From contig CM035357.1 of NCBI GenBank assembly GCA_020137815.1, positions 1,322,974-1,386,973 on the forward strand: 64,000 nt of DNA, given 5' to 3'. Of this stretch, positions 11,706 through 22,609 are shown one piece after another. Under the pieces are notes generated by a model, which was not told the DNA's origin, searched no databases, and saw only the letters and a program-made list of their open reading frames with translations. Both the position numbers and the translations under genes were made by a program. Source of the DNA: Hormiphora californensis (taxonomy: Eukaryota > Ctenophora > Tentaculata > Cydippida > Pleurobrachiidae). How positions within the stretch are numbered: the first letter of the stretch is position 1; the number at the start of each line of letters is the position of its first letter.

Positions 11706-12843
11706 TGTACGGTCAGCACCTTATTTCAGATCCCTAGCCCCCGGTTCCATTCATTATGTATTCATTCCATTCAGTATATAGTACATAACGTTCTGCACGC
11801 AGTGCAAGCGCGCCATATACGCTCTGCACTGCAGAGCGTATATGGAGGTGAAATGCACGACAGCGCAGCTGGAGGCATTTCACACCATATTGCACGAGTG
11901 TAACGAGTGCGATATAGGAACGCTTGCACATGCCGTGCAGGACGTTATTGAGTATATATTCCGCGAGAAAGCACATGATAAGCAAAACAATCACAATTTT
12001 GGGTGATTACACACAGAGAGATGTGACAAAACAAGGTACAAACTAAGCAAAACTACACAAAAATACACTCCTACACCTCTTACACACAAGGGAACAAGTT
12101 CTGTTAGTTTTAATTAGTGAAAAGAAGAGAGGGATAAAGAGAGAGATATGAGAGAGGGAGATTGGAATTCTTGGAAATAGTGAACAACAAAACATGATAA
12201 GGGGATAATTAGTGAGAGAAAGAGGGAGAGTGAGTGTAGTTTGACAGACTTTGTGTCGCTTGGCACTGTGTCAGTCATATTCTGTGTGTTTGTGTGTGAA
12301 TAAGGTGTAAAAACACTGAGGGACCACGTTCTTACTTATATCCCGCTACCCCTATATCTGACGCTCCGCGGAAGCAGAGTGCATATTTCACCGTGCAAAT
12401 GGTCGCGCGGAGCGGAGTGATATGTGCACTCGCGGTATATATGTATTCAACCTGTGATACCACTGTTAGTGCCCTGGAGCCGCACCTGTCTGCCTCCCCT
12501 TAGTTACAGAGGGGCGGTAACTGGATGGAAGTCCCAGGGCGGGGTAAGTGCATTTACAGCCAAGGTGGTATAGTGCTCTAGTTCCCCTCTATTTCACGCT
12601 TCATGATTCATTGCACCAGGCAGGGCACGTGATCATCGTGACGACAATGAGAGCGAAGTATTGTGTTTATAAGAGAGATACCTTGGCTCGCATTGTTGAG
12701 TTCCCCCTTACTCAACAAGGCTCGCAGGGGTCGAGAGCGATTCATGTTAGTACTGAGTCTATTCGAACCACCTAAAACTTTGTCGTTATCTCCTGAAAAC
12801 CCCTTCACCACACCCCTCCTATTTCACCGAAGGTCACCCTACA
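11706..12843. mobile_element. 5' LTR of a Ty3/gypsy-like retrotransposon (with internal insertion)
   Basis: Starts TGTACGGTCAGCACC and ends CACCCTACA (short inverted TGTA...TACA). Matches the second LTR at 20953-21434 except for an extra 660 bp or so (about 11779-12441). It is followed at 12844 by TTTGGTGGCCACGCAGGGGC, placed like a primer-binding site. The base before the LTR is preceded by GCGT (11702-11705), which also directly follows the other LTR (21435-21438): a possible 4-bp target-site duplication. Confidence 0.75.
11779..12441. mobile_element. ~660-bp insertion within the LTR, with cloverleaf-like palindromic ends
   Basis: Absent from the other LTR, where the flanking sequence is continuous at about 21025, so both borders are defined. 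Left end (about 11779-11957): an outer stem ATAACGTYCTGCACG...GTGCAAGCG pairs with its complement near 11925-11955 and encloses three hairpins, the first a perfect 16-bp stem CCATATACGCTCTGCA. Right end (about 12337-12441): TATATCCCGC/GCGGTATATA with inner CGCTCCGCG/CGCGCGGAGCG. Each end carries a GGTGAAAT...GCAC word in opposite orientation. No ORF of note. The class is unknown. Confidence 0.6.
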
Positions 12844-12940
12844 TTTGGTGGCCACGCAGGGGCTCTAGTCTTCCTCTATTTGTTCCAGTAAAATCCTACA
12901 ATTTTGTTTTGCCTATATTTCTCAGACGTGTGTCTAAGAA

Positions 12941-13510
12941 ATGTCCATTCTCGCCGACCCCAAGATGGAGAAGATTCTTGCTGCACTGGATCCTGAGGAT
13001 CGTAAAACTGTTGAGAAGAAAATCAAGGGTATTGAGACGAAACCACTCCAGAGTACAACAGGAGCGAAGGAACTACTGTCAGTAGCTAAGAGGCCTCCTA
13101 CATTTAACCCTGAAACGATGGAAGTAGACCGTTTTTTCAAAACTTTCGAAGCATATGTGGATTGCCTAAAGCTAGACGATGAATCTTTGAAGAGGGCCTT
13201 CCGATCTTACATGACTGAGGACATGAACACCAGGATAGACCAAATTACTGAACCAGATGAAGACGACATTAGCTGGGAGGAGTACAAGTCACTGGTCTCC
13301 CAAACGCTGTCTACCATCAGAAGAGAAAAGGGCATGCTATCCAGAATATCCCTCAAAGCAGCCTCCAGGAAATGGGAGATCTCTCACAAAGTTTGCTGAC
13401 CGAATTTCACAGTTATCTGGCTATCATACCCCAAGGCGGAGGACAGAAAACTGCGAGAGGAGAGGCTGAAAGATGCATTGTCTAACGGTGCTTCAAGACC
13501 TGAGGGTTAG
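12941..13510 (+). pseudogene. Retrotransposon Gag fragment (frameshifted, truncated)
   Basis: Begins MSILADPKMEKILAAL about 100 bp after the LTR. Contains VDRFFKTFEAYVDCLKLDDE and SLKRAFRSYMTEDMNTR, the helix-rich pattern of retrotransposon Gag (FF..FE.Y....L...). It reads in one frame to about 13380, then the similarity continues in another frame (LTKFADRISQLSGY) to a stop near 13510, so at least one frameshift is present. No zinc knuckle, protease, RT or integrase follows, so the element is dead. Confidence 0.7.
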
Positions 13511-13787
13511 ATAGGGTTTAATCACAACATGCGGGTCGGACTCTCACGTTCCCCGGACTAGTTTCGTGAGCCCTTTCAGCTAGACACAACAGCACTGACC
13601 ATTAACAAACAAACACGAATGACTGTGGAGCTAAATCAGAATCAAGAATGCTGAGCCACTTAAATTCATTTAGTTTGAGGTGTGAGAGTGTGTTTGAAGA
13701 ATGGTATTGTGTGATTTATAGACAGATTACTGACAAACGAACAAACACATTATGGCAACTCTCCCTCTCTAATCTCACTCCATCCAG
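13511..13787. other. Unassigned sequence before the third last-exon copy
   Basis: Nothing recognised, except that the final 30 bp (CTCTCCCTCTCTAATCTCAC and on to CATCCAG) make a strong polypyrimidine tract and acceptor for the exon at 13788. Confidence 0.4.
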
Positions 13788-13892
13788 GAGGTAAAGCGAT
13801 TAGCGGTTTGTGCGATAATCATTGGTATAGTGTTGGGAGTGGTGGGGGCAATCGTTCCCATGGTTTTCGAGGGGATATTCAATTCCTTCTAA
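13788..13892 (+). CDS. Third, most diverged last exon of the dispanin family
   Basis: A strong acceptor (CATCCAG, AG at 13786-13787) is followed in phase 0 by EVKRLAVCAIIIGIVLGVVG, then AIVPMVFEGIFNSF and TAA (34 residues). It aligns with SAKKLAIVAIITGIVGGIIA of the main gene: K-[KR]-L-A-[IV]-x-A-I-I-x-G-I is kept, as are length, phase and stop placement. The C-terminal tail differs. It lies about 10 kb downstream of the main gene and between the two LTRs, so it may be an expressed alternative exon, a stranded duplicate or sequence carried by the element. Not annotated by any long ORF; found by similarity. Confidence 0.65.
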   Translation, partial: EVKRLAVCAIIIGIVLGVVGAIVPMVFEGIFNSF

Positions 13893-13898
13893 TCATGA

Positions 13899-13979
13899 AA
13901 CACCATGGAAAACACCATGGAAACACCATGGAAACACCATGGAAACACCATGGAAACACCATGGAAACACCATGGAAAA
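13899..13979. repeat. 12-bp tandem repeat CACCATGGAAAA/CACCATGGAAA
   Basis: Seven near-identical units directly after the stop of the third last exon. Every unit contains CCATGG, which creates spurious ATG-start ORFs. Confidence 0.9.
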
Positions 13980-15763
13980 ACCTATATTCAAAAGATGAGC
14001 TTCTTTAAAGGGGCACCATGTCGAACCATTCCTGAACTAAAATGTATGGTAAAACTTAAAATATCATTTTCTACAACTGGGGATAAACTCTTTTCGTCAT
14101 TCGATGATGGTAATTTCAAATCCTAGATTCCTTAATTCCTGGCTGTTCATTCCTGTTTCTGCTCATTCCTGTTCCTGTTCCGATTTTTTCCTGTTCATTG
14201 AATCGACACGCTGTTTTACTTCAGCAGAGATGTTTTCGTACAAAGCAAAAAAAGGGCCCTGTTTGAGTTTGTGAGTGTAGTGGGATTGTGTGATGAGTGT
14301 GTGTGAAAGAGATATGAAAATAGAAAGTGATTGTAAATATAGATAGAACAATAGAGACAGAGTGAAAGTATGTAGAGAGCGATAGAGATAAGAGAGAGAG
14401 AGAGAAAGGGAGAGCTAAGCAATACAAAAAGAGAGATAAAGATAAAACATTACCGATATAATAATGACGATAGATAAGTTGCTGTTATAACAAATGATTT
14501 GAATTTCAAACTTTTCAATGCTTCTTTTAACGAAACGTCATCTCGATTAAAGAGAAACAACGATTTTGCAGTACTAATATTCAATTAAGAACAGTCATTA
14601 AGAACGTCATCTCGCTTCTCCCCTGTACTCTGGTGAAAGGTGTGTATGTGGCTAGGTACCCAGATGGAGTTCTCTCTAGTCTCTACCTCTCTCTAATGAT
14701 GAAATATTCAAAAGTATCAAAAGTACATTATAACTGTCTCTCACTCATGTCCTTAATTTTATCTCATTTCGTTCCAGCAACTCTCACTCTCCCAAAATCC
14801 TCTCTCACCTCCACTAACACCTGTGTTCCCCAGAAGCAATGAAGTAAATGGTGTAAAGAGAGAAAGAGAGAGAGATAGAAAAAAAGAAAGAGAAAAAGAG
14901 AGTGTGACGTGTGTACCACACCACCCCTAAATACCGGTGCGAAATGCCACACTGAGTAATTCATTGCATCATGCCAGCATTGAATCTTATTACTGGAACC
15001 CCATGATCTCACCCGAGGTGAGGATAAGAGGAAAGCACAGAAAAATGCAGCAGAGGGGGATCGATAGAAGTCCGATTTTCGTGGTAACTGATTTCTATTT
15101 TGGGACTTCCATACCTTCCATACCTTCGCGTTTGAATAATACATACTGAACTTCAAGTCGTCAAGTGGGGCACATTTTACTGATTAAAAGCAGTTTTTCC
15201 TCTCCTTGACGGTGTCTGTGTAGTGCAGTAATGTAGAAAGAGAAAGAACAGAGCTAATTGGTGGGGAGCTATTTTAAGCGTCTTTGTGTTTTTAGTGTGA
15301 ACAATGCGTGGTACAACAATGCAGTCATAGTGGAATTGAGAAGAGTGTGATGTCGAAGTGGCACTTTAATCTGATTACAAACATTGTAGTCAAGAATGAT
15401 CGTTACAATTGTTTATTGAGTAACACACATACACAGTCACATACACAGACACACCCGCACACTTGATATAGAAAGATGAATGTACAATGACGTCACAAGT
15501 GATTAGATCATACCTTATACCAAGACCTTTTTTTTGTGTGTGGTATCTTTTCATGAACCCCCCCCCCCCCTCTTAATACAATCTTCTGGGAAGGAGAGAA
15601 GCAGTCATTGGCCTTGGTTTTGAGTTTGTTGTGAGAAGTAGACAGGGGACAGGGACAACATACAATTAGGGCTGGATGTGTTTTACTTGATGTAACGCGC
15701 GATCCTCTCAATACACGTAGCTTCGCGCGCGTGTAGACCAGATGCAGATGACAAACAAACATC
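13980..15763. other. Intergenic stretch without recognised genes
   Basis: Contains a GA/CT-rich tract (about 14350-14420 and 14860-14905), CA-rich sequence near 15425-15450 and a C tract at 15560-15570. No exon, transposon end or RNA gene could be supported. Confidence 0.4.
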
Positions 15764-16240
15764 CATTTTGGGGGGGGGGGGGGGGGGGGGGGGGGCCCGG
15801 TGACACCGTAACATTTGTAACACTGTACACATGTAACGTGCCGCACAACAAGGTTCTGCCATTACAAGGTATCAGTGCAATAGTTAACAAAGGTGTTACA
15901 TAGTGTTACAATTTGAGAGGTTACAGTTTACAGGGAATATGTTAAAGTGTCATAGTGTTCCCCCAAAGTGGTTACCAATGTGTTACATAGTGTTACTAGT
16001 GTTACAATAGTGTTACTTTGACACAAGTGCAATAGGATTACATAGGTACAAATGTTATTGTTACAAAGTGTTAGACAGCGTAGTGTTATACCAATAGTGT
16101 TTTACAAAAGTTACAAGCTGTTTTTAGTACAAGTGTATCAATCACAGTAGTTAATTAGTGCACCCAAAAGGGTTACAAATTAGTTAACAAAGCGCTGTTG
16201 ACACAAGTGTTACAATATGGTTAAAATATTTTGAACAAAG
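15764..16240. mobile_element. Poly-G-ended element with degenerate GTGTTACA minisatellite (diverged copy)
   Basis: A run of about 26 G, then GGTGACACCGTAACATTTGTAACAC, ACATGTAACGTGC, then many decayed GTGTTACAAAG-like words to about 16240. The same order (G run, TGACACGTAACACTTTGTAAC, ACATGTAACGTGCACAAAA) is intact at 28791-29110 and at the right end of 24030-24377. No protein. The homopolymer length is likely unreliable. Confidence 0.65.
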
Positions 16241-16439
16241 AATCTATAAAGGACGGTTGAGATGAATAAGTTATATTTTGACCGACTTTAGGGGTCTTTC
16301 TATAGCACAAAATCTCACAGCGAGTTTAAAACTTCCACTTTATCCCGGGGGTAAAACCGTGGACACCTGTGCACTCATCCTTCGCCTTCGGCGCTGGGCA
16401 CGTTCTTATTACTCGATGTCGTTCGTAATTCATCCGTCC

Positions 16440-17420
16440 TTGTCATAAAGGCATACGCATAGATTCCTCTGCAAATCCGGTGTGCACGAACAAGCCAGCG
16501 AGTGAGATAGAGGGAGATGCATCGCGACAGTTCAGCACTAGAGAGCAGAGAAGCTAGTGCGGCAGGCGCGCATGAATCCGCGAGATGCTCTCCCGCGCGG
16601 ATACCGAGGCGGTAGACGCGACCTGATATAGAGCCGATTGTATGCGCGCGATCGATCCGCAGCCGGAAGTGGACGCGGAGAGTGTCGGAGAGAGCTGAGG
16701 AGAGTAGAAGAGAGAGAGAAGAGGCCCAAAGGAGCGAAGAACAAGCGAAGAGATAGAACGGGAGATAGGGCCGGTGAGAGCGGACTCGCGAGGAGGAGGA
16801 GGGAGAGAGGAAGAGCAGAGAGCTTAGCGAGCTGAAGTCACGGTGTCAGTTAAGTGCGTGGTGCGACGCACTACGTCCGAAGTTTACAGTGGACACAGTG
16901 TCGGGGTCGCAAACACCCCCTAATAGGGTAGTCCTCCCAGAGTTCGTGTTGTGGCACCGTTCTGCCTTAGACTGTCCGTAGTGCGGTCCTCGGCGCGGGG
17001 TCGTAGCGCCGAGCTCGAGTGAGATGATGCCGAGAAGAGCAAGAGCTTCGGCACGCCACGAGATGTTGTGGCAGTATTCGGAGTTGGGAGCAGACGACTA
17101 TTCGCGCCCCCCCCTTCTATTTTGCCGCCCTGAGACCGAGCAGTGTTTGAGCCGAAGGAGGATAGAGAGAGGTCGAAGTGTAGACAGTGATATACCTTAA
17201 TGTAGAGTGAGAGAATGCCAGAGGAAGAGAGAGTATTTTTTGAGGAGATGAAGTCAAGAAGATTCAGATTGCAATGCTATTTTAAGTTCTGTAAAACCTG
17301 TTCGTATATACCGTTGTTAGTGGTCAGTATCTTGAGTTTTGATTCGCTTACCAACGGAAACAACATGGAGCATACAATCATGAATCCCCCTACCGCAACC
17401 AGCGGGGACACAATGGATGA
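16440..17420. repeat. Duplicated segment C, copy 1 (intact piggyBac target site)
   Basis: Starts CTTGTCATAAA, passes through a purine-rich AGAG region (16680-16830), and ends with ACCAACGGAAACAACATGG..AATCCCCCTACCGCAACCAGC. The second copy runs 22128-22609 and 23489-23700, split by an 879-bp insertion. The continuous site here is TTAA at 17197-17200. The last 60 bp can be read as a short open segment (TNGNNMGAYNHESPYRNQ in the second copy). This suggests a retroelement leader or Gag start, but it is too short to name. Confidence 0.75.
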
Positions 17421-17449
17421 CACTTGATTGGGCTCCTGTTCCTCTTTAA

Positions 17450-17659
17450 ACTGGGGGACCTGTTAGTGGACCTGTTTTCCTCCAGGGGCCCGTGAAGGCT
17501 GGACATGTTGTGTCTCTGGATGAATGGAACCCTCTCTTTGAGCTATGGAAACCAACTCCTCCAGGTGATGATTGCTTCATCTGGGTGAAAGGAATGGACT
17601 TTCAAGCTGTGCGTTTGCGAGAAGGTGCACGTGCTCGGTGTTCTGCTTTGTGCCTGTAA
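17450..17659 (+). other. Unassigned open segment (possible exon or element remnant)
   Basis: A stop-free frame from 17450 to TAA at 17659 contains GPVKAGHVVSLDEWNPLFEL and WKPTPPGDDCFIWVKGMDFQ. The composition looks protein-like and a CTCCAG acceptor could start it at 17486. I do not recognise the family and no partner exon is visible. Confidence 0.3.
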
Positions 17660-18297
17660 AATCCACATCTGCTGGCAAAGGACACTCGTACCAGCACTGA
17701 TGCTTGTTGAGCCGCCGTTAGTGTACCCGTCACATCATTAGAGTCAGTTTCAATTAATGGTGCACAGCCATTTGAGGATGAGAGTAAAGGTTATCGGAGA
17801 GTGGGTGGGGATGAGCTTAATTCACAGTACTGTCCGCCATCGCTTCACCCCCTACGGTATCCACCTTTTTGTTGTTGCAATACCCCGTCCCGTGTAGCAC
17901 GGGGTGGATTTACCGGTTTGATAATGACTAGCTACCACATAGACGGTGCCGACTTACGCGGAAGTGTCGGATGTCGCGGAAGGGCAGAGCTCGGGCTCAC
18001 CCACCTGCCACCAGTTTTTGATGGTCCACCCGTGTTAATTATTATTGCGTCCTCTGGCCTCAGGTCCAGCAGGTCGCATCCCTGAGTAAAGGAGGTAATA
18101 GCGGAGCCATGTCCACATGCACCAGAAAACACTGTAGTGTGTGCGTAGTCGGATGTACTTGCCCCTATGTCCCTGTAGAGCATTCCCCTTTTTGTCACAA
18201 CCCCAGTGAGTTTTAGTTTTGTCTGCCCAGATCAGCTCACCCAGTTCGTTATTTTCTTACAATTAGCTTGCCTTGATGTTCGATGTGTGAGTGTTAT
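17660..18297. other. Non-coding stretch between repeats
   Basis: Two overlapping ORFs on opposite strands near 17930-18090 lack recognisable content. Nothing else is supported. Confidence 0.35.
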
Positions 18298-19225
18298 GGG
18301 ATCTGCATATGCGTGTGTTTGTGAATGAGAGTTCACGATGAAATTCATCTAGCTGAAATGCGAGAAATGTGTGACTTTTATTTATGAGCGAGTGATAGCT
18401 TGTGAATATGAGATTCATATGGAAAGAAAGCCCCGTGTGTGAATGTGTGATCGTGTGTGAAACCGTAAGATGTATTTGGCTGTGTGTGAATTTTGGTATG
18501 TCATGAGGTTGTGACAAGCAATTGTTCTTGTCCATTTCTTGTGAGTTGCCATCCTGTGTTGTGAGTTGTGACAACTGTGAGCGTGAGTTGTGTGACTGTG
18601 TTTGAGTTGTGAGTGTGATTTTGTATAAGTTGGGAGTCTGAGGAATAGTTCATACAGTTTTGGCTCAGTACTATTTGGCCGCACATTTCCTTATACTTTT
18701 AGCAGTTTTTATGCTGTAGTTGCCGTCCCGTATCAGTATTTTTGTAATGTAAGTCTTGTTAGAGTAGGCACGAGAGTAGTGTGATAATTGGCGTGGTGAA
18801 CGCTAACTCGCCTTGCCCTGCTGATCAGGTACCTTACCCACCCGGACATACGACTACGGCGAGGGCCGCGGTGTTCGGTGCTTGGTATACTGACCTTCAG
18901 TGGGCGTGTTTTGTGCCCGTCTTTTATCACTCTGTTAGTAGCATCTCTGTCTTGTCATCCCTAGTATGTTTATGTTTACTATTTCACTGTATCCCAGTCC
19001 CGTGCCGTTTAATTTTAACCTTTGCAGCAGTGAGGCTTGAGAGTGTGTGTGAGATTAGTGCGGGAAAGAACTTAGCAACCGTTAGTCAACACGTTCGACC
19101 TACGTTTCGAGTATACCTGAACCAGACGTGTTTGTGCGGTGGCGCCTTGACTGGCGGAGAGTGTTCTGTAAGTCTGCCTTGACACACTCCTTCTTTGGTG
19201 TTTACTGTTTGGTCTGTATTCCCCC
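18298..19225. repeat. Long direct repeat, copy B
   Basis: Second copy of the 950-bp repeat at 9708. It lacks the 44-bp micro-MITE of copy A only because the similarity ends just before that point. Relative to copy A it has many one- to three-base deletions and almost no substitutions, an error-like pattern. It runs directly into the polyprotein-like remnant at 19290. Confidence 0.8.
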
Positions 19226-19289
19226 TGTGTAAGAAAGTGTATCGCTCATCCATGAAAATCTAAGATCCATACTTCCTAAAAATAGCCGT

Positions 19290-19865
19290 GCGGCTGTTCA
19301 AACGTCTTGGTATCCGGACCGATCACCTCCCTGTAATGGTGTTAATGAGAACCCCAACTACCGCCACTATTTCGGGGACTACGAGTATGAAGACGAACGC
19401 GGGTACAACTCAGAGCAACCTACTTACAATGCTTCCCAGAACCGATATTAGCTTACTTCATCTTTCCAGTGACTTATGACGGCACCAGGCGTGTGCCTGA
19501 CAGTCCAAAACTTTCTGGGTATGAGCACTGCTGCTAGCTGGGACACTCGCTTAGCTACCCGGGGTCTACCAGTCAAAAATAATAGAAGGACGTGTGTCCC
19601 ATCTAATGGAAGAATCTATGAAGTTCGTTCGAGTCCATTCCTGATACATCTACTGGGCGTGTGCCTAGCGTGCCTGATATAACTGAAGGGCGTGAGCCTA
19701 GCAACGGGATCTTGGAGGAAATCATTTCCACTACTCCCCTGAACCAGTAACTACAGACCCCGTCTCCGATACTATGGACGGATGTGTGCCCGATGATCAA
19801 GTTCCTGATCCTACAGAGGGGCGTGTGCCTCCCAACCCAGTTCCTTTTTCCTACAGAAGAGATGA
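19290..19865 (+). pseudogene. Degenerate polyprotein C-terminal-like region with GRVP repeats
   Basis: One frame gives QTSWYPDRSPPCNG then NENPNYRHYFGDYEYEDERG, ending in TAG at about 19449-19451. Shifting frames afterwards gives repeated GRVP-type motifs: RRVPDSPKLSGYE, TGRVPSVPDITEGREPSNG, and DGCVPDDQVPDPTEGRVPP. The repetition and the position upstream of a purine-rich tract and LTR suggest the tail of a retrotransposon polyprotein, broken by several frameshifts. No catalytic domain is present, so this is inference. Confidence 0.4.
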
Positions 19866-20574
19866 GGGTGAAGCATCTTCATGTTCAAACTACAAACTAA
19901 CGAACTGTGGGACTGGTTAGAGCGAATACTATTGTTGGGTTCTTTTAAAACTTTGACTGCGGTTATGTACTCATACTCGTATAATAATGAATTTGAACAA
20001 ACTGTTAAATTGTTAGAAATGGCCAAATATCTAGGGAAAGCTGTGATTTATGAAAGTGAAGTAACACTAATATGAAATTATTCGTGGAAGACAGCTGAAT
20101 GATCACCACTTTACTTTAGTAATGAACAATTATTGTAGGTAAGAACTAGAGTAGCCTATTACTTACCTATGCAATGAAAGCGACATTATATTCTATCTAT
20201 GTCAAGATATCGAAATATCGTGCATGAAACTATACTGAAAGACGAGCTGAGTAACGAATATTCTGATCGCCGTGCCCGATGCTATGCATCCGAACCGTGC
20301 TGTTTCCCTGCCTGGGTTGCTCTCTTTTGCCCTGCCTGCCATACCTCACCTAACCCCTCATCACATGTATAGGTTCATTAAGATCGCAACTGTATAAGTG
20401 GTAGTTTGATATGTAAAGTTATAATTATTTCCTTCGGGTCATACTTTAGTCTGGCATACTACCACCCCCAATCAGCGCTGACTTTCGTAGTATCTGGACA
20501 GTATGATCTCGATGCCTGCGCAGGCCCTATAATATATATACAGTAGATTTTAGAAACGTGAAAGAGAAAGAAAT
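19866..20574. other. Non-coding stretch
   Basis: No element end or exon recognised. Short ORFs only. Confidence 0.35.
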
Positions 20575-20765
20575 GTGGAATGAAATGTGAAATGAAATGT
20601 GAAATGAAATGTGAAATGAAATGTGAAATGAAATGTGAAAGTGAAGATACGTGAAACGTTTTGAAATGTGAATTGAAACGAAATATGTGAAACGTTTTGA
20701 AATGTGAATTGAAACGAGATATTGAAATGAGAATTCAAGTGCCGAGAAAGTGCAGTTGAGATTGA
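20575..20765. repeat. GAAATGTGAAAT tandem repeat
   Basis: Units of AATGTGAAATGA grade into longer GAAATGTGAATTGAAACG units. It explains the minus-strand Phe/His-rich ORF at 20550-20801. Confidence 0.85.
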
Positions 20766-20952
20766 ATATTGAATTGAATTGAGTGTGAGCTGTACACTCA
20801 ATTGAAGTTGCGATACTTATAAAGTGTGATGAACGATGAAAAGTGAGGGGATGAACCTAAATAGAAGTATATTTGTAGTTTTAGATAGCCAGAGTTAGAT
20901 TTATTTGAACCGGGAGTGGGGGATCTAGGGCTGCCGTACAGCGGGGGGTGGA

Positions 20953-21434
20953 TGTACGGTCAGCACCTTATTTCAGATCCCTAGCCCCCGGTTCCATTCA
21001 TTATGTATTCATTCCATTCAGTATATGTATTCAACCTGTGATACCACTGTTAGTGCCCCCTGGAGCCGCCACCCTGTCTGCCTCCCCTTAGTTACAGAGG
21101 GGCGGTAACTGGATGGAAGTCCCAGGGCGGGCTAAGTGCATTTACAGCCACAGGTGGTATAGTGCTCTAGTTCCCCTCTATTTCACGCTTCATGATTCAT
21201 TGCACCAGGCAGGGCACGTGATCATCGTGACGACCAATGAGAGCGAAGTATTGTGTTTATAAGAGAGATACCTTGGCTCGCATTGTTGAGTTCCCCCTTA
21301 CTCAACAAGGCTCGCAGGGGTCGAGAGCGATTCATGTTAGTACTGAGTCTATTCGAACCACCTAAAACTTTGTCGTTATCTCCTGAAAACCCCCTTCACC
21401 ACACCCCTCCTATTTCACCGAAGGTCACCCTACA
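20953..21434. mobile_element. 3' LTR (482 bp) of the Ty3/gypsy-like element
   Basis: TGTACGGTCAGCACC...CACCCTACA, matching 11706-12843 without its 660-bp insertion. It is directly preceded by AGCGGGGGGTGGA, which fits a polypurine tract. It is followed by GCGT, identical to the four bases before the first LTR. Indels in C and G runs distinguish the two LTRs. Confidence 0.75.
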
Positions 21435-22127
21435 GCGTCACCTGAGATTACTGATCGGTCCTGGCCGTCATGTGTGCTTAATAGGAGGGCTTGTTACTGT
21501 ATTGTTTGTTTGTCCGTCCTGTTCGTTGAGTTTGTTTTGTGCATTGTCAGGTACTGTATTTAGTCCTTTCGTATAAGTGTGTTCATGGTTATGATATTAG
21601 TGATATTGCCAACGCGACGTGTACCAGTGTGTGAGAAGGGTGTTTACTGAGTTCTGGGTGAGAAGTGTGTTTAGTGAGTTCAGTGTGATCAGTGTGTTCA
21701 GTGAGTTCGGTCTGATAAGTGAGTGTGTCAAGTGAGGTCATAGAAAGAGTGTCCGACCGAGTTTCTAACTATTATTTACAAGTCACCGTTATAGCCCTTT
21801 AGCATCACAAGTTTATTATTTATTTATGTATTGACTTATTAGCCACTAATGGTCATTTATTCGTTTTCTGAGTGAGGAAAGAGAGCCTCTGATTATGAAG
21901 ATTTGGCCTAGTGATTGGTTTTACAGTAGACAGATTGAATCTTCATGATTGGTCGTTCAGAGAATTGTATGTTCATGTTTCTGTCTAGTCACGGTTCCAT
22001 GTACGAACTTTCAGAGGGGAGTAGAGGGTGACTCTCACCCCAATGAGGGGGCGTATGTGCACCTGTGCACTCTCTTTATATTAGGGCTTGCTTCTTATTA
22101 TATCTGTATTGTCATATTATCAGTCTT
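21435..22127. other. Non-coding stretch after the 3' LTR
   Basis: Has loosely repeated GTGTGTTYAGTGAGTTC words (21640-21740). Nothing recognised as a gene. Confidence 0.35.
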
Positions 22128-22283
22128 GTCATAAAGTCACATATTCATACGTGCATTCACAGAACAAGCCAGAGTGAGATAGAGTGAGATATAGAGATAG
22201 AGAGAGCTAGAGACAGATAGAGAGAGTGAGATAGAGTGAGATATAGAGATAGAGAGAGATAGATAGAGAGAGAGAGTGTGTGA

Positions 22284-22360
<77 letters not shown>

Positions 22361-22609
22361 GTTGGCAGTTAAGTCGTGGTGAGACGCTACGTCCGGTTTG
22401 GAGTGGTCCCTAATAGGCGTAGCTCCTCCCAGTTAGTGTGGCAACATGAATTAACTGTCAGTCCGTGAGTCTCGCGAGGAGTAGCGCAGAGTTAGAGTGA
22501 GATGATGAGAGAAGAGAGAGTTGGAGAGATTTAGAGTCTGAGAGTTGGAGAGATTTAGAGAGAGAATGTGTTTGAGATAGAGAGAGTCAGAGTGAGAGTG
22601 ATACCTTAA
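22128..22609. repeat. Duplicated segment C, copy 2, left part, with (GA)n
   Basis: Homologous to 16440-17200 but shortened and with a long GA microsatellite at about 22282-22358. It ends at ATACCTTAA, where the piggyBac-type element begins. The right part resumes at 23489. Confidence 0.75.

Noticed and set aside
12663-13085. 140-codon ORF
   Set aside because: Spans LTR and Gag start in a frame other than that of Gag.
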